From an uncultured Prevotella sp. (GTDB taxonomy: Bacteria > Bacteroidota > Bacteroidia > Bacteroidales > Bacteroidaceae), in NCBI GenBank assembly GCA_900553595.1, contig USEC01000028.1, forward strand, positions 1 through 25,582: a DNA stretch of 25,582 nucleotides, in the 5' to 3' direction. How positions within the stretch are numbered: the stretch's first letter is position 1; every line of letters begins with the position of its first letter. A program made the translations under genes and the position numbers. Below are positions 7,982 through 15,966 of this stretch, in pieces. Below the pieces are notes generated by a model, which was not told the DNA's origin, did not search any database, and saw only the letters and a program-made list of their open reading frames with translations.

Positions 7982-10043
7982 TGCGTTTAAGTAATGCGTT
8001 GATTGACGGTTCTTGCCCCCGGAAGTTCTTATAGAGTGTCATCGGGTGCTCCGTTCCGCCCTTGGAGAGGATGCAGTCACGGAAGCGTTGCGCCGTATTG
8101 CGGTCGAAAATGCCGTTCTCCTTGAACACACTGAAGGCATCGGCATCAAGCACTTCTGCCCATTTATAGCTGTAATAACCGGCGGCGTAGCCTCCCGCCA
8201 TGATGTGCGAGAACTGCGTTGTCATGCAGGTATCGGGCAACTGGCGTGTGACGATGGCGTCTTTCCATGCCTCTTTCTCAAACTTTATTATGTCGTCGGC
8301 AAACGGTTGCTTCTGAGTGTAGTATGCCATGTCGAGCAAACCGAAGCTCACCTGCCGCAGACAACTGTATGCCGCCATGAAATTGCGGCTCTTCACGATG
8401 CGTTCTATAAGTTCGTCGGGCATGGGTTCGCCCGTCTGATAATGGAAAGCGAAGGTGCGGAGGAAGTCTTTCTCCACCGAATAGTTCTCCATGAACTGCG
8501 AGGGCAGTTCCACAAAATCCCACCAGACGTTGGTACCGCTAAGACTTTCGAAGCGCGAATTGGCGAACATTCCGTGCAGAGCATGACCGAATTCGTGGAG
8601 GAATGTCTCCACTTCGCCCAGCGTCAGCAGTGCGGGTTTCTCGGCAGTGGGCTTTGTAAGGTTCATCACGACACTCACATGAGGGCGCACGTTGTTGCCT
8701 TTCGAGTCGATCCACTGTCCCTGGAACTCCGTCATCCATGCTCCTCCCTGCTTGCCTTTGCGTGGGAAGAAGTCGGCATAGAGCACCGCCAGATAGCTAC
8801 CGTCCTTGTCGAACACCTCATAAGCCTTCACATCAGGGTGATAGACAGGTATCTCCGTGTTCTCCTTGAATGTTATTCCGTAGAGCCGTGTGGCGAGTCC
8901 GAACACTCCGCCTATTACTTTTGAGAGTTCAAGGTAGGGTCGCAGCATCTCGGCGTCAAGGTTATATTCCTTCATCTTGAGCTTGTGCGAGTAGTAGCTG
9001 AAGTCCCATGGCTCCACGATGAAGTCGTCGCCGTCGATTGCTTTCGCCTCCTTTTCAATGGCTTCCACCTCTGCTACGGCTGTGGGTTTGTATGCGCTGA
9101 TGAGGTCGCCAAGCAGCTTATACACGTTTTCCACGTTTGTTGCCATGCGGTGTCTGAGCACATAGTCGGCGTAAGTGTCGAAACCCAGGAGCTGGGCTAT
9201 CTCTCTCCGAAGATTGATGATGCGCTGGCAAATCGCCAGATTGTTCTCCGTGTTGTCGTGGATGCCTTCGGTGTTGCGTGCCATGTACATTTCCTTGCGC
9301 AGTTCACGCTTTGTGGAATATGTCATAAACGGCGAGAAACTGGGGAAATCGAGTGTGAACACCCATCCTTCCAGACCTTTCTCCTTAGCGGCGAGTGCCG
9401 CTGCTTCGCGCGCCGTTTCGGGCAGTCCGTCGAGGTCGTCCTCGTTGGTTATGTGCAACTGATAGGCCTTGTTCTCCTTGAGCAGATTCTGCGAGAACTG
9501 CAACGAGAGCATCCCTGCCTCTTCGGTGAGCTGCCGCAGACGCTCCTTCCCCTCATCATCAAGCAACGCTCCGCTTCTGACGAAGCTGTCATAGCAGTTT
9601 TCGAGCAGCATCGTCTCCTCGGCAGTGAGCGTGCGATGGTGCTCATATACATATTTGATGCGCTCAAACAGTTTCCTGTTCAACCGCACATCGTTGGCGT
9701 GTTTGGTGAGAATGGGACTTAGTTTCTGTGCCAGAGCGTCGAGTTCGTCGTTGGTTTCGGCACTCAGCATACACGAGAACGCATTCGACACACGGTCGAG
9801 AAGGTCGTAATAGTGCGCTCCGTTCTCGTTGTCCACGCGTATTATCGTGTTTTCAAATGTCGGTTCCGCCTCGTCGTTTGTTATCTTGTCAATCTCCTCA
9901 TCGTCGCGTCTGATGCCTTCAAGGAAAGCTTCCTCATAGTCGGAAATCTCTATACGGTCGAACGGAACGGTGTCGTGCGGAGTGTTATATGGTTCAAAAA
10001 ACGGGTTGATGCGCTTCGCTGCATCTGCTTTATTGTCTAACAT
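7968..10043 (-). CDS. M3 family metallopeptidase (peptidyl-dipeptidase Dcp-like)
   Basis: A 691-residue protein from ATG 10043; the frame extends to 10079 but that part would include most of the 5' leader. The zinc motif HEFGHALHGMF is at about 483-493, and the third ligand Glu lies in the downstream ELPSQFMENY segment. The length and the late GGYAAGYYSYKWAEVLDADAF block are typical of Dcp/oligopeptidase A enzymes. It degrades short peptides in the cytoplasm (or the envelope in some Bacteroidetes); no signal peptide is seen, favouring the cytoplasm. It is the first gene of the operon with the dCMP deaminase, S41 protease and folate cyclo-ligase. Confidence 0.94.
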   Translation of the reverse strand: MLDNKADAAKRINPFFEPYNTPHDTVPFDRIEISDYEEAFLEGIRRDDEEIDKITNDEAEPTFENTIIRVDNENGAHYYDLLDRVSNAFSCMLSAETNDELDALAQKLSPILTKHANDVRLNRKLFERIKYVYEHHRTLTAEETMLLENCYDSFVRSGALLDDEGKERLRQLTEEAGMLSLQFSQNLLKENKAYQLHITNEDDLDGLPETAREAAALAAKEKGLEGWVFTLDFPSFSPFMTYSTKRELRKEMYMARNTEGIHDNTENNLAICQRIINLRREIAQLLGFDTYADYVLRHRMATNVENVYKLLGDLISAYKPTAVAEVEAIEKEAKAIDGDDFIVEPWDFSYYSHKLKMKEYNLDAEMLRPYLELSKVIGGVFGLATRLYGITFKENTEIPVYHPDVKAYEVFDKDGSYLAVLYADFFPRKGKQGGAWMTEFQGQWIDSKGNNVRPHVSVVMNLTKPTAEKPALLTLGEVETFLHEFGHALHGMFANSRFESLSGTNVWWDFVELPSQFMENYSVEKDFLRTFAFHYQTGEPMPDELIERIVKSRNFMAAYSCLRQVSFGLLDMAYYTQKQPFADDIIKFEKEAWKDAIVTRQLPDTCMTTQFSHIMAGGYAAGYYSYKWAEVLDADAFSVFKENGIFDRNTAQRFRDCILSKGGTEHPMTLYKNFRGQEPSINALLKRNGIK

Positions 10044-10101
10044 ACTAAATCTGACTTGTTGTGGGCGTAAGGCCTTCACGCCCGTAATATTGCCTAATAT
10101 G

Positions 10102-10109
10102 CAAAATTA
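10102..10109 (-). promoter_or_regulatory. Promoter -7 box for the M3 peptidase operon
   Basis: TAATTTTG on the minus strand (10109-10102), 58 nt upstream of the start codon. A convincing TTTG -33 box is not seen. The rest of 10044-10319 holds only AT-rich sequence with no credible gene. Confidence 0.5.
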
Positions 10110-10319
10110 GCAATTTTATTACACACGGTTTTCCTTGCCAACTGTTTTTTAACTAATATTATTGAAGTTACGAGCAGCAGAACAAGAAAGCCATTCTTCG
10201 TGCCATGGTTTTCATGTTGATAAACGAAAAAATATACGACGGCAGTGCGCAGAACCCTTATCTTTCCTGCATACATATATATAATGTGGGAAAGAGCATG
10301 CGCAACATGATACGAAGCA

Positions 10320-10988
10320 TCAGCCTCTGAGCCGCTCAAGATTAGGAATACTGATGATGCCACGTGTGAAACTGAGCAATCCTTCGGCCTTCATACGGTT
10401 GAGTTCTTGCGACACATTGAGTCGGCTTTCGCGCAGTTCGGCGGCGAGTTGTGTGATTTTTATCCTCACCGTCTTCGCCCCCGTAGGACGACTGCATCTT
10501 TCTTCAAAGAATCTCACTATCTGCTGCCGCAGTCCATCGGCCTTGTGCCGCCACGGCATACGTTGTGCCTTCTGTGCGGTGGTGGCAAGGATGTTGAAGA
10601 GATTGAGTCGCATGATGATAAAGTCGTCGGTGAGTTTAAGTATGTCGTTCTTGCCTATCGACACGAAGTGACACGGCGTGTGTGCCACAAACGTGCGTGT
10701 GTGGCGCTGTGTGAGTCCGAAGAAATGTTCCAACTGCAATGTGTAGGGCGGTCCGAAGCGTTCCTCCACAGAATAGGTACGGTCGTCGGCGTAGGTTATG
10801 ACATCCACTTCGCCGTCGATAAGGAACATGAGTTGGTCGCACACGTCGTTCTCCTGCCGTATGACCTTGCCTTTGGCAAACTTCTGAAAATGAAGTTTCG
10901 TCTGGCCTATCATCTGTGTCAGTTCGTTCTTGCTCATGCCCTGAAAGAGCGGTACCTGCAATAGACGGTTTTGAAGACTTAGTTCCAT
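10320..10988 (-). CDS. Crp/Fnr family transcriptional regulator
   Basis: A 222-residue protein with the family order: a cyclic-nucleotide-binding-type jelly roll (about 10-120, with KGKVIRQENDVCDQLMFLIDG), a long dimer helix (about 122-160), and a winged helix-turn-helix (about 173-212, recognition helix ESRLNVSQELNRMKAEGLL). No Cys cluster for an FeS centre is present in the N-terminus and the cAMP-binding Arg/Ser signature is not evident, so the ligand is unknown. It has its own promoter and lies between two operons on the same strand. A role in nearby redox/ApbE genes would be speculation. Confidence 0.93.
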   Translation of the reverse strand: MELSLQNRLLQVPLFQGMSKNELTQMIGQTKLHFQKFAKGKVIRQENDVCDQLMFLIDGEVDVITYADDRTYSVEERFGPPYTLQLEHFFGLTQRHTRTFVAHTPCHFVSIGKNDILKLTDDFIIMRLNLFNILATTAQKAQRMPWRHKADGLRQQIVRFFEERCSRPTGAKTVRIKITQLAAELRESRLNVSQELNRMKAEGLLSFTRGIISIPNLERLRG

Positions 10989-11029
10989 TGTTTTTCCTTT
11001 TGGTTAGTTCGGCGGACATCTCCACACGA

Positions 11030-11062
11030 CAAACATATTATCAGAGTTCCGCACGCCTACAA
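11030..11062 (-). promoter_or_regulatory. Promoter of the Crp/Fnr gene
   Basis: TATGTTTG (11037-11030, minus strand) with TTG at 11062-11060, spacer 22 nt. It lies 42 nt upstream of the start codon. Confidence 0.55.
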
Positions 11063-11108
11063 CACACTTTCTACACGCCGGCGGTCAGCGGAACTTCATT
11101 CACTTGTT

Positions 11109-12128
11109 TCACTTTACTATCTTGTCCTGCAACGACGGCGAGAACCACACTTGCAGCGTCCCCTTGTCGTCGGTGTATATCAGGTAGGCCATGAGTTCGG
11201 GATGCTTTTCGAGCAGGGCTTTTGCCTTTTCCTTTCCCATCACCATGAACGATGTGGCGTAGGCATCGGCTTCGGCGCACGTTTTGGCAAGCACTGTCGC
11301 CGAGAGCAGACTGTGCTGCACGGGATAACCCGTGTGCGGGTCGATGGTGTGCGCATATTTGCGTCCGCCGCGATAGTAGAAGTTGCGATAATTGCCGCTT
11401 GTCGCCATAGCCATGTCCTTCACATTTAGCACGGTTTGCAGTTCCTGCCCGACATTCAGCGAGTCGTCAGAGGGTTTTGTCACACCTATCTTCCACGGCA
11501 CACGCTTCTCACTTATTCCATGAGCCACCACTTCGCCACCTATCTCCACCATATAGTTACTGATGCCTTTTTGTTCGAGCAGTCGTGCCACGACATCGCA
11601 TCCGTAGCCTTTGGCTATCGCGCTGCAATCGAGCATAGTGCCGGGATTCTTCTTGGTGATGCGGCGGTTGCTGAGAGTCACGCTGTTGTAGCCCACAAGC
11701 CTTAGCAGACTATCCACCGAGTGCGTGCCGGGATGGTTACCCGTCTTGAAACCGAAGCCCCACGCATTCACCAGAGGCGCCACTGTTATGTCGAATGCTC
11801 CGTCGGTGTTGTCGGACACTTTTTGGGCGAGTGTAAACACTTCGTCGAACATTTCATTGGTCTGTACGCTTTCATTGCGGTTGATGCGCGAAATCACCGA
11901 TTCCTTGTTGAACATCGAAAGTGCATCATCTACTTTCTGCAATTCGGCAAGTATGCTGCTGTGCAGACTTGAATCGCTCTGATATGTAATGTGATAAAAC
12001 GTACCAAACACCTTACCCTCATCATGCTGATAGGGCGTGCTCCGCTGCGTGCGGATTACCCAAACGGTGCCTACGAGCAGGAATATGAGGAACGGCAGCT
12101 GCCATATCAATTTGTTTCTTCGTGTCAT
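11109..12128 (-). CDS. apbE: FAD:protein FMN transferase (ApbE)
   Basis: A 339-residue protein from ATG 12128; the frame upstream of this is out-of-frame sequence of the DUF6048 gene. A single N-terminal membrane anchor (about 8-25) places the enzyme in the periplasm. ApbE signatures are MFNKESVISRIN (72-83), GAFDITVAPLVNAWGFG (110-126), DCSAIAKGYGCD (167-178), EIGGEV (195-200), HTIDPHTGYPV (260-270) and TCAEADAYAT (283-292, Mg-binding Asp). It links FMN to Thr residues of proteins such as NqrB/NqrC and RnfG. It is the last gene of the envelope cluster, 11 nt after DUF6048. Confidence 0.95.
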   Translation of the reverse strand: MTRRNKLIWQLPFLIFLLVGTVWVIRTQRSTPYQHDEGKVFGTFYHITYQSDSSLHSSILAELQKVDDALSMFNKESVISRINRNESVQTNEMFDEVFTLAQKVSDNTDGAFDITVAPLVNAWGFGFKTGNHPGTHSVDSLLRLVGYNSVTLSNRRITKKNPGTMLDCSAIAKGYGCDVVARLLEQKGISNYMVEIGGEVVAHGISEKRVPWKIGVTKPSDDSLNVGQELQTVLNVKDMAMATSGNYRNFYYRGGRKYAHTIDPHTGYPVQHSLLSATVLAKTCAEADAYATSFMVMGKEKAKALLEKHPELMAYLIYTDDKGTLQVWFSPSLQDKIVK

Positions 12129-12139
12129 TTTTTTTATAG

Positions 12140-12835
12140 TTATATTTCGAATATGATGTTGAACGTGCCTCCCAGACGTGTGCCTCCCTTCTTGCCGTAG
12201 CCCGGCACATACCATGTGTTGCCCAGGGTGCCGTCGTCGTGCGCTATGCGACTGCGGTATCTCACACTCCATCCAAGCCTCAGCGGACCTGCTATCTTGG
12301 CATCCACGCCAAACACGCCCTCTATCCAGTGGTAGTTGGCCTTCACGCCTGTGACACTGAACGGCACATCGTCGCCCCAGACGGGGTCCTTTATGCCCTC
12401 GCCTTCCACATCGAACTTGTAGAAGGTGCAGCCATATCGGAATCCGGCATAGGCACGATAGATGTCGTGCTTGTTGCGCAGCAGGTTGAAGTCGAGTCCC
12501 ACACGGCCGTAGGGTGCTTTGGTTTTGAATGTCATAGAGGTGGTGATGTCGTTGGCGTCAGCCTTGCCGTAGCCCAGTTCCACCACGGGGAAGTACTTGT
12601 CCTTCAGGTTTATGCGCAAGGCTGCCTCATACTGTCCGTAGTCGCTCACGGCCAGTTGCACCAGCCCCACCAAGTCGGCAGACACGGCAATGCCGCGGAA
12701 CAGTGCCACAGTGTCGGCTTCCTGCTTCGCAATGCCTTTCCTTTCCTGTGCCGCCGACGGTGTCGCCACGGCAAGAAGGAGCAGACTAATAGCGATTGCT
12801 CTTGAAATAAATGATGAGATGCGCCTTTGCGTCAT
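12140..12835 (-). CDS. DUF6048 family outer-membrane-like protein
   Basis: A 231-residue protein with a cleavable signal peptide ending near PSAAQ (about 26-30). The mature part is rich in alternating aromatic/polar strands (YFPVVELGYG, GRVGLDFNLL, YAGFRYGCTFYKFDV, LRLGWSVRYRSRI) and ends in a strand closing with FNIIFEI, as expected for a small outer-membrane beta-barrel. The match to Bacteroidetes-specific DUF6048 is by recollection of the family and its habitual neighbour DUF6452. Its first 50 nt overlap the DUF6452 gene in another frame. Function unknown; probably envelope. Confidence 0.75.
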   Translation of the reverse strand: MTQRRISSFISRAIAISLLLLAVATPSAAQERKGIAKQEADTVALFRGIAVSADLVGLVQLAVSDYGQYEAALRINLKDKYFPVVELGYGKADANDITTSMTFKTKAPYGRVGLDFNLLRNKHDIYRAYAGFRYGCTFYKFDVEGEGIKDPVWGDDVPFSVTGVKANYHWIEGVFGVDAKIAGPLRLGWSVRYRSRIAHDDGTLGNTWYVPGYGKKGGTRLGGTFNIIFEI

Positions 12836-13286
12836 TGTATGTAACCTTGTTGTTATTGACAGCTATCGAGTCGATGCTGTGGTGTGTTGTCTTTACTGCC
12901 GTTATGTCGTGAAACATGTTCGGGGCACAATCCACCGACTCGAAGTGCGGCAGATTGGTCTTGTCCACCCACACGGTATCGGTGGTTTCGGCAGAGGTTT
13001 CCTTCTGCACGAGTGTGAGAAAGTATATGTCTTGGCTGCGATTATAGCTCATCGGCACTTGCAGACTGTCCGATTCTGTAAGTCGGTTGATGAGCACGGT
13101 GTCGTTGCCGTCGCCTACGGTGCGCGGCGACGCTATGGTGAGCGTGTCGTTGAGCACGCTTGCATCGCCGGCGAGACGCATCTTGACGCACACGCGGTTG
13201 TTGAGCGGACAGTCAATCGACGAGCACGACACTGCTGCCAATGCCGCTACGATGCACACCAGTGCCTTTAATGTCAGTCGTCGCAT
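12786..13286 (-). CDS. DUF6452 family lipoprotein
   Basis: A 166-residue protein from ATG 13286. The N-terminus MRRLTLKALVCIVAALAAVSC is a lipoprotein signal with the lipidated Cys at 21. Conserved-looking cysteines follow (C26, C33, C120), then a region of short beta-type segments. DUF6452 lipoproteins sit beside DUF6048 in many Bacteroidetes genomes, and the order is the same here. The start overlaps the glycosyltransferase stop by 13 nt and the end overlaps the DUF6048 start by 50 nt. Function unknown; likely a periplasmic-facing partner of DUF6048 (inference). Confidence 0.75.
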   Translation of the reverse strand: MRRLTLKALVCIVAALAAVSCSSIDCPLNNRVCVKMRLAGDASVLNDTLTIASPRTVGDGNDTVLINRLTESDSLQVPMSYNRSQDIYFLTLVQKETSAETTDTVWVDKTNLPHFESVDCAPNMFHDITAVKTTHHSIDSIAVNNNKVTYNDAKAHLIIYFKSNRY

Positions 13287-14245
13287 CGCAGAGTGGTTTC
13301 TATCTGATAGTCGTTGCGGTTCTGCGAGGAGCGGCTCACGAGGTCGGCAATGAATCCGGCAAGGAAGAGCTGTGTGCCTATCATCATCATCGTGAGGGCG
13401 ATGTAGAAGTAGGGCGAGTCGGTGACGAGACGCTGCGGTATGCCATGCGAGAGGCACCAGAGCTTGTCCACACCCAGCACAAATGCCGAAACGAAGCCTA
13501 TGAAGAACACGAGAGTGCCGAGGAAACCGAACACATGCATGGGTTTGCGACTGAAACTGCTGAGAAACCACAGCGTGATGAGGTCGAGATAGCCGTTGAA
13601 GAAGCGGTTCCAACCCATGAACTTCGACTTGCCGAACTTGCGTGCCTGATGGTGTACGGGCTTTTCGCCGATCTTGTCGAAGCCGGCGTTCTTGGCGAGG
13701 TAAGGTATGTAGCGGTGCATTTCGCCATACACCTCAATATTCTTCACCACTTCCTTGCGATAGGCTTTCAGTCCACAGTTGAAGTCGTGCAGGTTGTGTA
13801 TGCCGCTCACCTTGCGTGCCGTGGCGTTGAAGAGTTTCGTCGGTATGGTCTTCGAGATGGGGTCGCCCTGCTTGCGGTTCTGCTTGTAGCCGCTCACGAG
13901 GTCGTAGCCATCGTCCTTTATCATGTGGTAGAGTGCCGGTATTTCGTCGGGCGAATCCTGCAGGTCAGCATCCATCGTCACGACCACATCGCCCTCAGCG
14001 GCCTTGAATCCGCAGTAGAGCGCAGGACTCTTGCCGTAGTTACGGCGGAACTTTATGCCTTTCACCTGTTCCGACTTGCGTCCCAGTTCTTCTATCACCT
14101 GCCATGAACGGTCGGTGGAACCGTCGTTCACGAATATCACTTCATAACTGAAGCCGTTGGCTTTCATCACGCGTTCTATCCATGCGTAGAGTTCGGGCAA
14201 CGACTCTTCTTCGTTATACAATGGCACTATTACTGTTATGTCCAT
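13274..14245 (-). CDS. GT2 family glycosyltransferase with two C-terminal membrane helices
   Basis: A 323-residue protein of the polyprenyl-phosphate glycosyltransferase type (GtrB/ArnC/DPM1-like). The GT-A domain has VPLYNEEESLPELY (7-20), VNDGSTDRSW (39-48), the metal-binding DADLQDSPDEI (92-102), and the membrane-adjacent GEMHRYIPYLA. Two C-terminal hydrophobic helices lie at about 238-258 and 280-302. Such enzymes load a sugar onto a lipid carrier at the inner membrane for later flipping and envelope glycosylation. The donor sugar is not predictable. It is 43 nt after DUF4199 and overlaps DUF6452, so it belongs to that operon. Confidence 0.93.
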   Translation of the reverse strand: MDITVIVPLYNEEESLPELYAWIERVMKANGFSYEVIFVNDGSTDRSWQVIEELGRKSEQVKGIKFRRNYGKSPALYCGFKAAEGDVVVTMDADLQDSPDEIPALYHMIKDDGYDLVSGYKQNRKQGDPISKTIPTKLFNATARKVSGIHNLHDFNCGLKAYRKEVVKNIEVYGEMHRYIPYLAKNAGFDKIGEKPVHHQARKFGKSKFMGWNRFFNGYLDLITLWFLSSFSRKPMHVFGFLGTLVFFIGFVSAFVLGVDKLWCLSHGIPQRLVTDSPYFYIALTMMMIGTQLFLAGFIADLVSRSSQNRNDYQIETTLRCDD

Positions 14246-14288
14246 ATCGTTATATTTTTTTCAGGATGTCTGTATTTATATTCTTGTC

Positions 14289-14822
14289 TCATCTGGCGGT
14301 GGTCGTCCATCCGCTGCGCTTGCACACTGCGGCTATCGGCACGCTCACCACCGCGCCTATGGCGAGGTTCTGCATGAGGAATATGAACGCCCACTGCACC
14401 GGGGTGAGCATCGACACGAGGCGCATGCTGTCGGCTATCTGTGCCTTGCTGATGCCGTTCTGCTCATAGACGGGGGCGAGCAGACGCAGGCTTTCGCCTA
14501 TCGCCGACGCGAAGGCTCCGCCGTCGAGGAAACGGAAATAGGCGAACTGCGCAAGGGCGAACACGAGCGACGCATAGACGAACACATAGAAGGCGAACGC
14601 AAAGGAGCGGCGGAACGAGGCGGTGCCGTCCAGAACCTTGTCGCGGAATTGTATGAGACGCCATACCACAAAAAACGGCGTGGCAAGCGCAAGCAGGTTG
14701 CCGAAAGCCCCGGCAGGTATCACCGTCATGCACGCAAAACTCGCAATCCAAAGCATAGCCAGCATCATTCCGTCCTGTCTGGCAAAGGCTTTGAGCTGCA
14801 TGAAATCTTCAATTCTTATCAT
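14289..14822 (-). CDS. DUF4199 family membrane protein
   Basis: A 177-residue protein with four hydrophobic segments (about 17-34, 39-53, 70-92 and 143-165) separated by a long polar helix (about 100-135). The layout and the KVLDGTASFRRSFAFAF segment fit DUF4199, a Bacteroidetes membrane family without known function that is commonly found directly before a GT2 gene, as here. It is the first gene of the envelope operon, 31 nt after a TAAGTTTG promoter box. Confidence 0.75.
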   Translation of the reverse strand: MIRIEDFMQLKAFARQDGMMLAMLWIASFACMTVIPAGAFGNLLALATPFFVVWRLIQFRDKVLDGTASFRRSFAFAFYVFVYASLVFALAQFAYFRFLDGGAFASAIGESLRLLAPVYEQNGISKAQIADSMRLVSMLTPVQWAFIFLMQNLAIGAVVSVPIAAVCKRSGWTTTAR

Positions 14823-14852
14823 TAATAATATGTAGCGTTTTCAAAACTTATG

Positions 14853-14860
14853 CAAACTTA
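14853..14860 (-). promoter_or_regulatory. Promoter -7 box for the DUF4199-ApbE operon
   Basis: TAAGTTTG on the minus strand (14860-14853). A near copy (TAAGTTTTG) is at 14850-14842. No firm -33 box is seen. The 22-bp-period array begins about 90 nt upstream of this box. Confidence 0.45.
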
Positions 14861-14952
14861 CGCATTTTTTTCCGATTATGTGTGGCTTGTAAATATAAAT
14901 TCACTTTTTTACCCAAGTTTCGCAAGTTTTCACAACGCGCAGGGCGGTTTTC

Positions 14953-15033
14953 AAACAAGCCTTGTTTGCATCGTAAAGAAGCCTTGTTTACATCACAAAC
15001 AAGCCTTGTTTGGAAGCAAAAGAAGCCTTGTTT
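14953..15033. repeat. 22-bp-period array of a 15-bp near-palindrome, four units
   Basis: Units at 14953-14967, 14975-14989, 14997-15011 and 15019-15033 start exactly 22 bp apart. They alternate AAACAAGCCTTGTTT (a true palindrome around one base) with AAAGAAGCCTTGTTT. The 7-nt spacers differ in sequence (14968-14974, 14990-14996, 15012-15018). It is the same motif and period as the array at 1-51. It sits between the divergent DUF4199 and SRP RNA promoters, so it could be a regulatory site cluster. Confidence 0.9.
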
Positions 15034-15146
15034 GAAAACGCACCGTAAACAGACTATTCCGCAACGCCCCGTGGGCCGCCAGGCAAGACGGCTGCGCCGA
15101 GAAGCCCAAAAAAAGTTAATAACCCGTCATTTTCCTGTTTTTATGC

Positions 15147-15175
15147 TTGTGTTTTGGAAAATTTCATTACCTTTG
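15147..15175 (+). promoter_or_regulatory. Promoter of the SRP RNA/tRNA-Thr unit
   Basis: TTG (15147-15149) and TACCTTTG (15168-15175), spacer 18 nt. Expected start of transcription near 15182, about 14 nt before the SRP RNA stem. Confidence 0.65.
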
Positions 15176-15195
15176 CACTCACTTTTTAAAAGACA

Positions 15196-15293
15196 TGGGT
15201 AAGTCTTGCACGGCCAGCTCCCTTCGAATCCTCCAGGACGGGAACGTAGCAAAGGTAGTTGGTTGTAGCGGCGCGATGTAAGTAGCTTACCCA
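15196..15293 (+). ncRNA. ffs: Small bacterial signal recognition particle RNA (4.5S)
   Basis: The ends pair perfectly: TGGGTAAG (15196-15203) with CTTACCCA (15286-15293). The apical part CAGGACGGGAACGTAGCA (about 15234-15251) aligns with the domain IV core of E. coli 4.5S RNA. It keeps the GGAA tetraloop closed by a G-C pair (C-G in E. coli, a compensatory change), the 5' CAGG side and the AGCA side of the asymmetric loop that binds Ffh. It lacks an Alu domain, as expected for the short form. Ends are inferred from pairing and could differ by a few bases. It is 3 nt from a tRNA gene. Confidence 0.9.
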
Positions 15294-15296
15294 CCC

Positions 15297-15370
15297 GCCT
15301 CTTTAGCTCAGTTGGCCAGAGCACGTGATTTGTAATCTCGGGGTCGTTGGTTCGAATCCGACAAGAGGCT
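15297..15370 (+). tRNA. tRNA-Thr (anticodon TGT)
   Basis: 74 nt with all arms: acceptor GCCTCTT (15297-15303) with AAGAGGC (15363-15369), D arm GCTC/GAGC, anticodon loop TTTGTAA giving TGT, T arm GTTGG-TTCGAAT-CCGAC, discriminator T at 15370. The CCA end is not encoded. One T-T mismatch is present in the anticodon stem. It follows the SRP RNA by 3 nt. Confidence 0.96.
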
Positions 15371-15385
15371 CAAAAATGGTGAATG

Positions 15386-15418
15386 CGAGACAGAACTTCG
15401 GTTTTTGTCTCGTTTTTT
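15386..15418 (+). terminator. Intrinsic terminator after tRNA-Thr
   Basis: CGAGACAGAAC (15386-15396), a TTCG tetraloop, then a pairing arm ending in TGTCTCG (15412), followed by TTTTTT. One bulged T is in the 3' arm. It closes the SRP RNA/tRNA unit. Confidence 0.88.
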
Positions 15419-15455
15419 GCTTTTATAAAGTTTCAAACAGACAAATACTGAATTT

Positions 15456-15965
15456 ATGAAAAAGATTGAAGTTTCTGAGTTGAAGGACAATTTCTTCGAC
15501 ACGATAGGCAAGGAATGGATGCTCGTCACCGCCGGCGGCATCGACAGTTTCAACATGATGACAGCCTCATGGGGCTGCATCGGATGGCTGTGGAACAGAG
15601 CCGTGGCAGTAGTATTCATACGCCCCGAACGCCATACACACGACCTCATCGAGCAGAACGACAGCGTGAACCTCGTGTTCCTCGGCAACAGCGAAGAGGC
15701 ACGCAAGGCATACGCCTTCTGCGGCTCAAAGTCGGGACGCGACTACGACAAGGCGAAGGAGACGGGACTCACTGCCGAAGCCACCGAAAACGGATGCGTG
15801 ACATTCGGCCAGGCACGCCTCACCCTGGAATGCCGCAAGCTCTACAAAGACAATCTCAAGCCCGAAGGATTCATCGACAAGAGCCTCACACAATGGTATG
15901 GCGGCGCAAAAGGCGGCTACCACGATGTGTATGTGCTCGAGATTACGGGCGCACTGGTGGGATAA
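15456..15965 (+). CDS. Flavin reductase-like / flavoredoxin-fold protein
   Basis: A 169-residue protein of the FMN-binding split-barrel flavin reductase family. The N-terminal part MLVTAGGIDSFNMMTASWGCIGWLW has the core where FMN phosphate and ring bind; VVFIRPERHTHDLIEQN (about 50-66) is the typical strand-loop, and the C-terminal HDVYVLEITGALV closes the barrel. Such proteins use FMN for small redox reactions; no substrate can be named. It starts 38 nt after the tRNA terminator and ends one base from the convergent trmO stop codon, so the two share no space for a separate terminator. Confidence 0.85.
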   Translation: MKKIEVSELKDNFFDTIGKEWMLVTAGGIDSFNMMTASWGCIGWLWNRAVAVVFIRPERHTHDLIEQNDSVNLVFLGNSEEARKAYAFCGSKSGRDYDKAKETGLTAEATENGCVTFGQARLTLECRKLYKDNLKPEGFIDKSLTQWYGGAKGGYHDVYVLEITGALVG

Positions 15966-15966
15966 G

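Noticed and set aside
10094..10363. Possible small membrane protein on the minus strand
   Set aside because: It overlaps the end of the Crp/Fnr gene, has no family resemblance, and the sequence has intergenic composition.
14953..15033. CRISPR array
   Set aside because: Repeat units are 15 bp and spacers only 7 nt, with no cas genes; the spacing is far too short for CRISPR.
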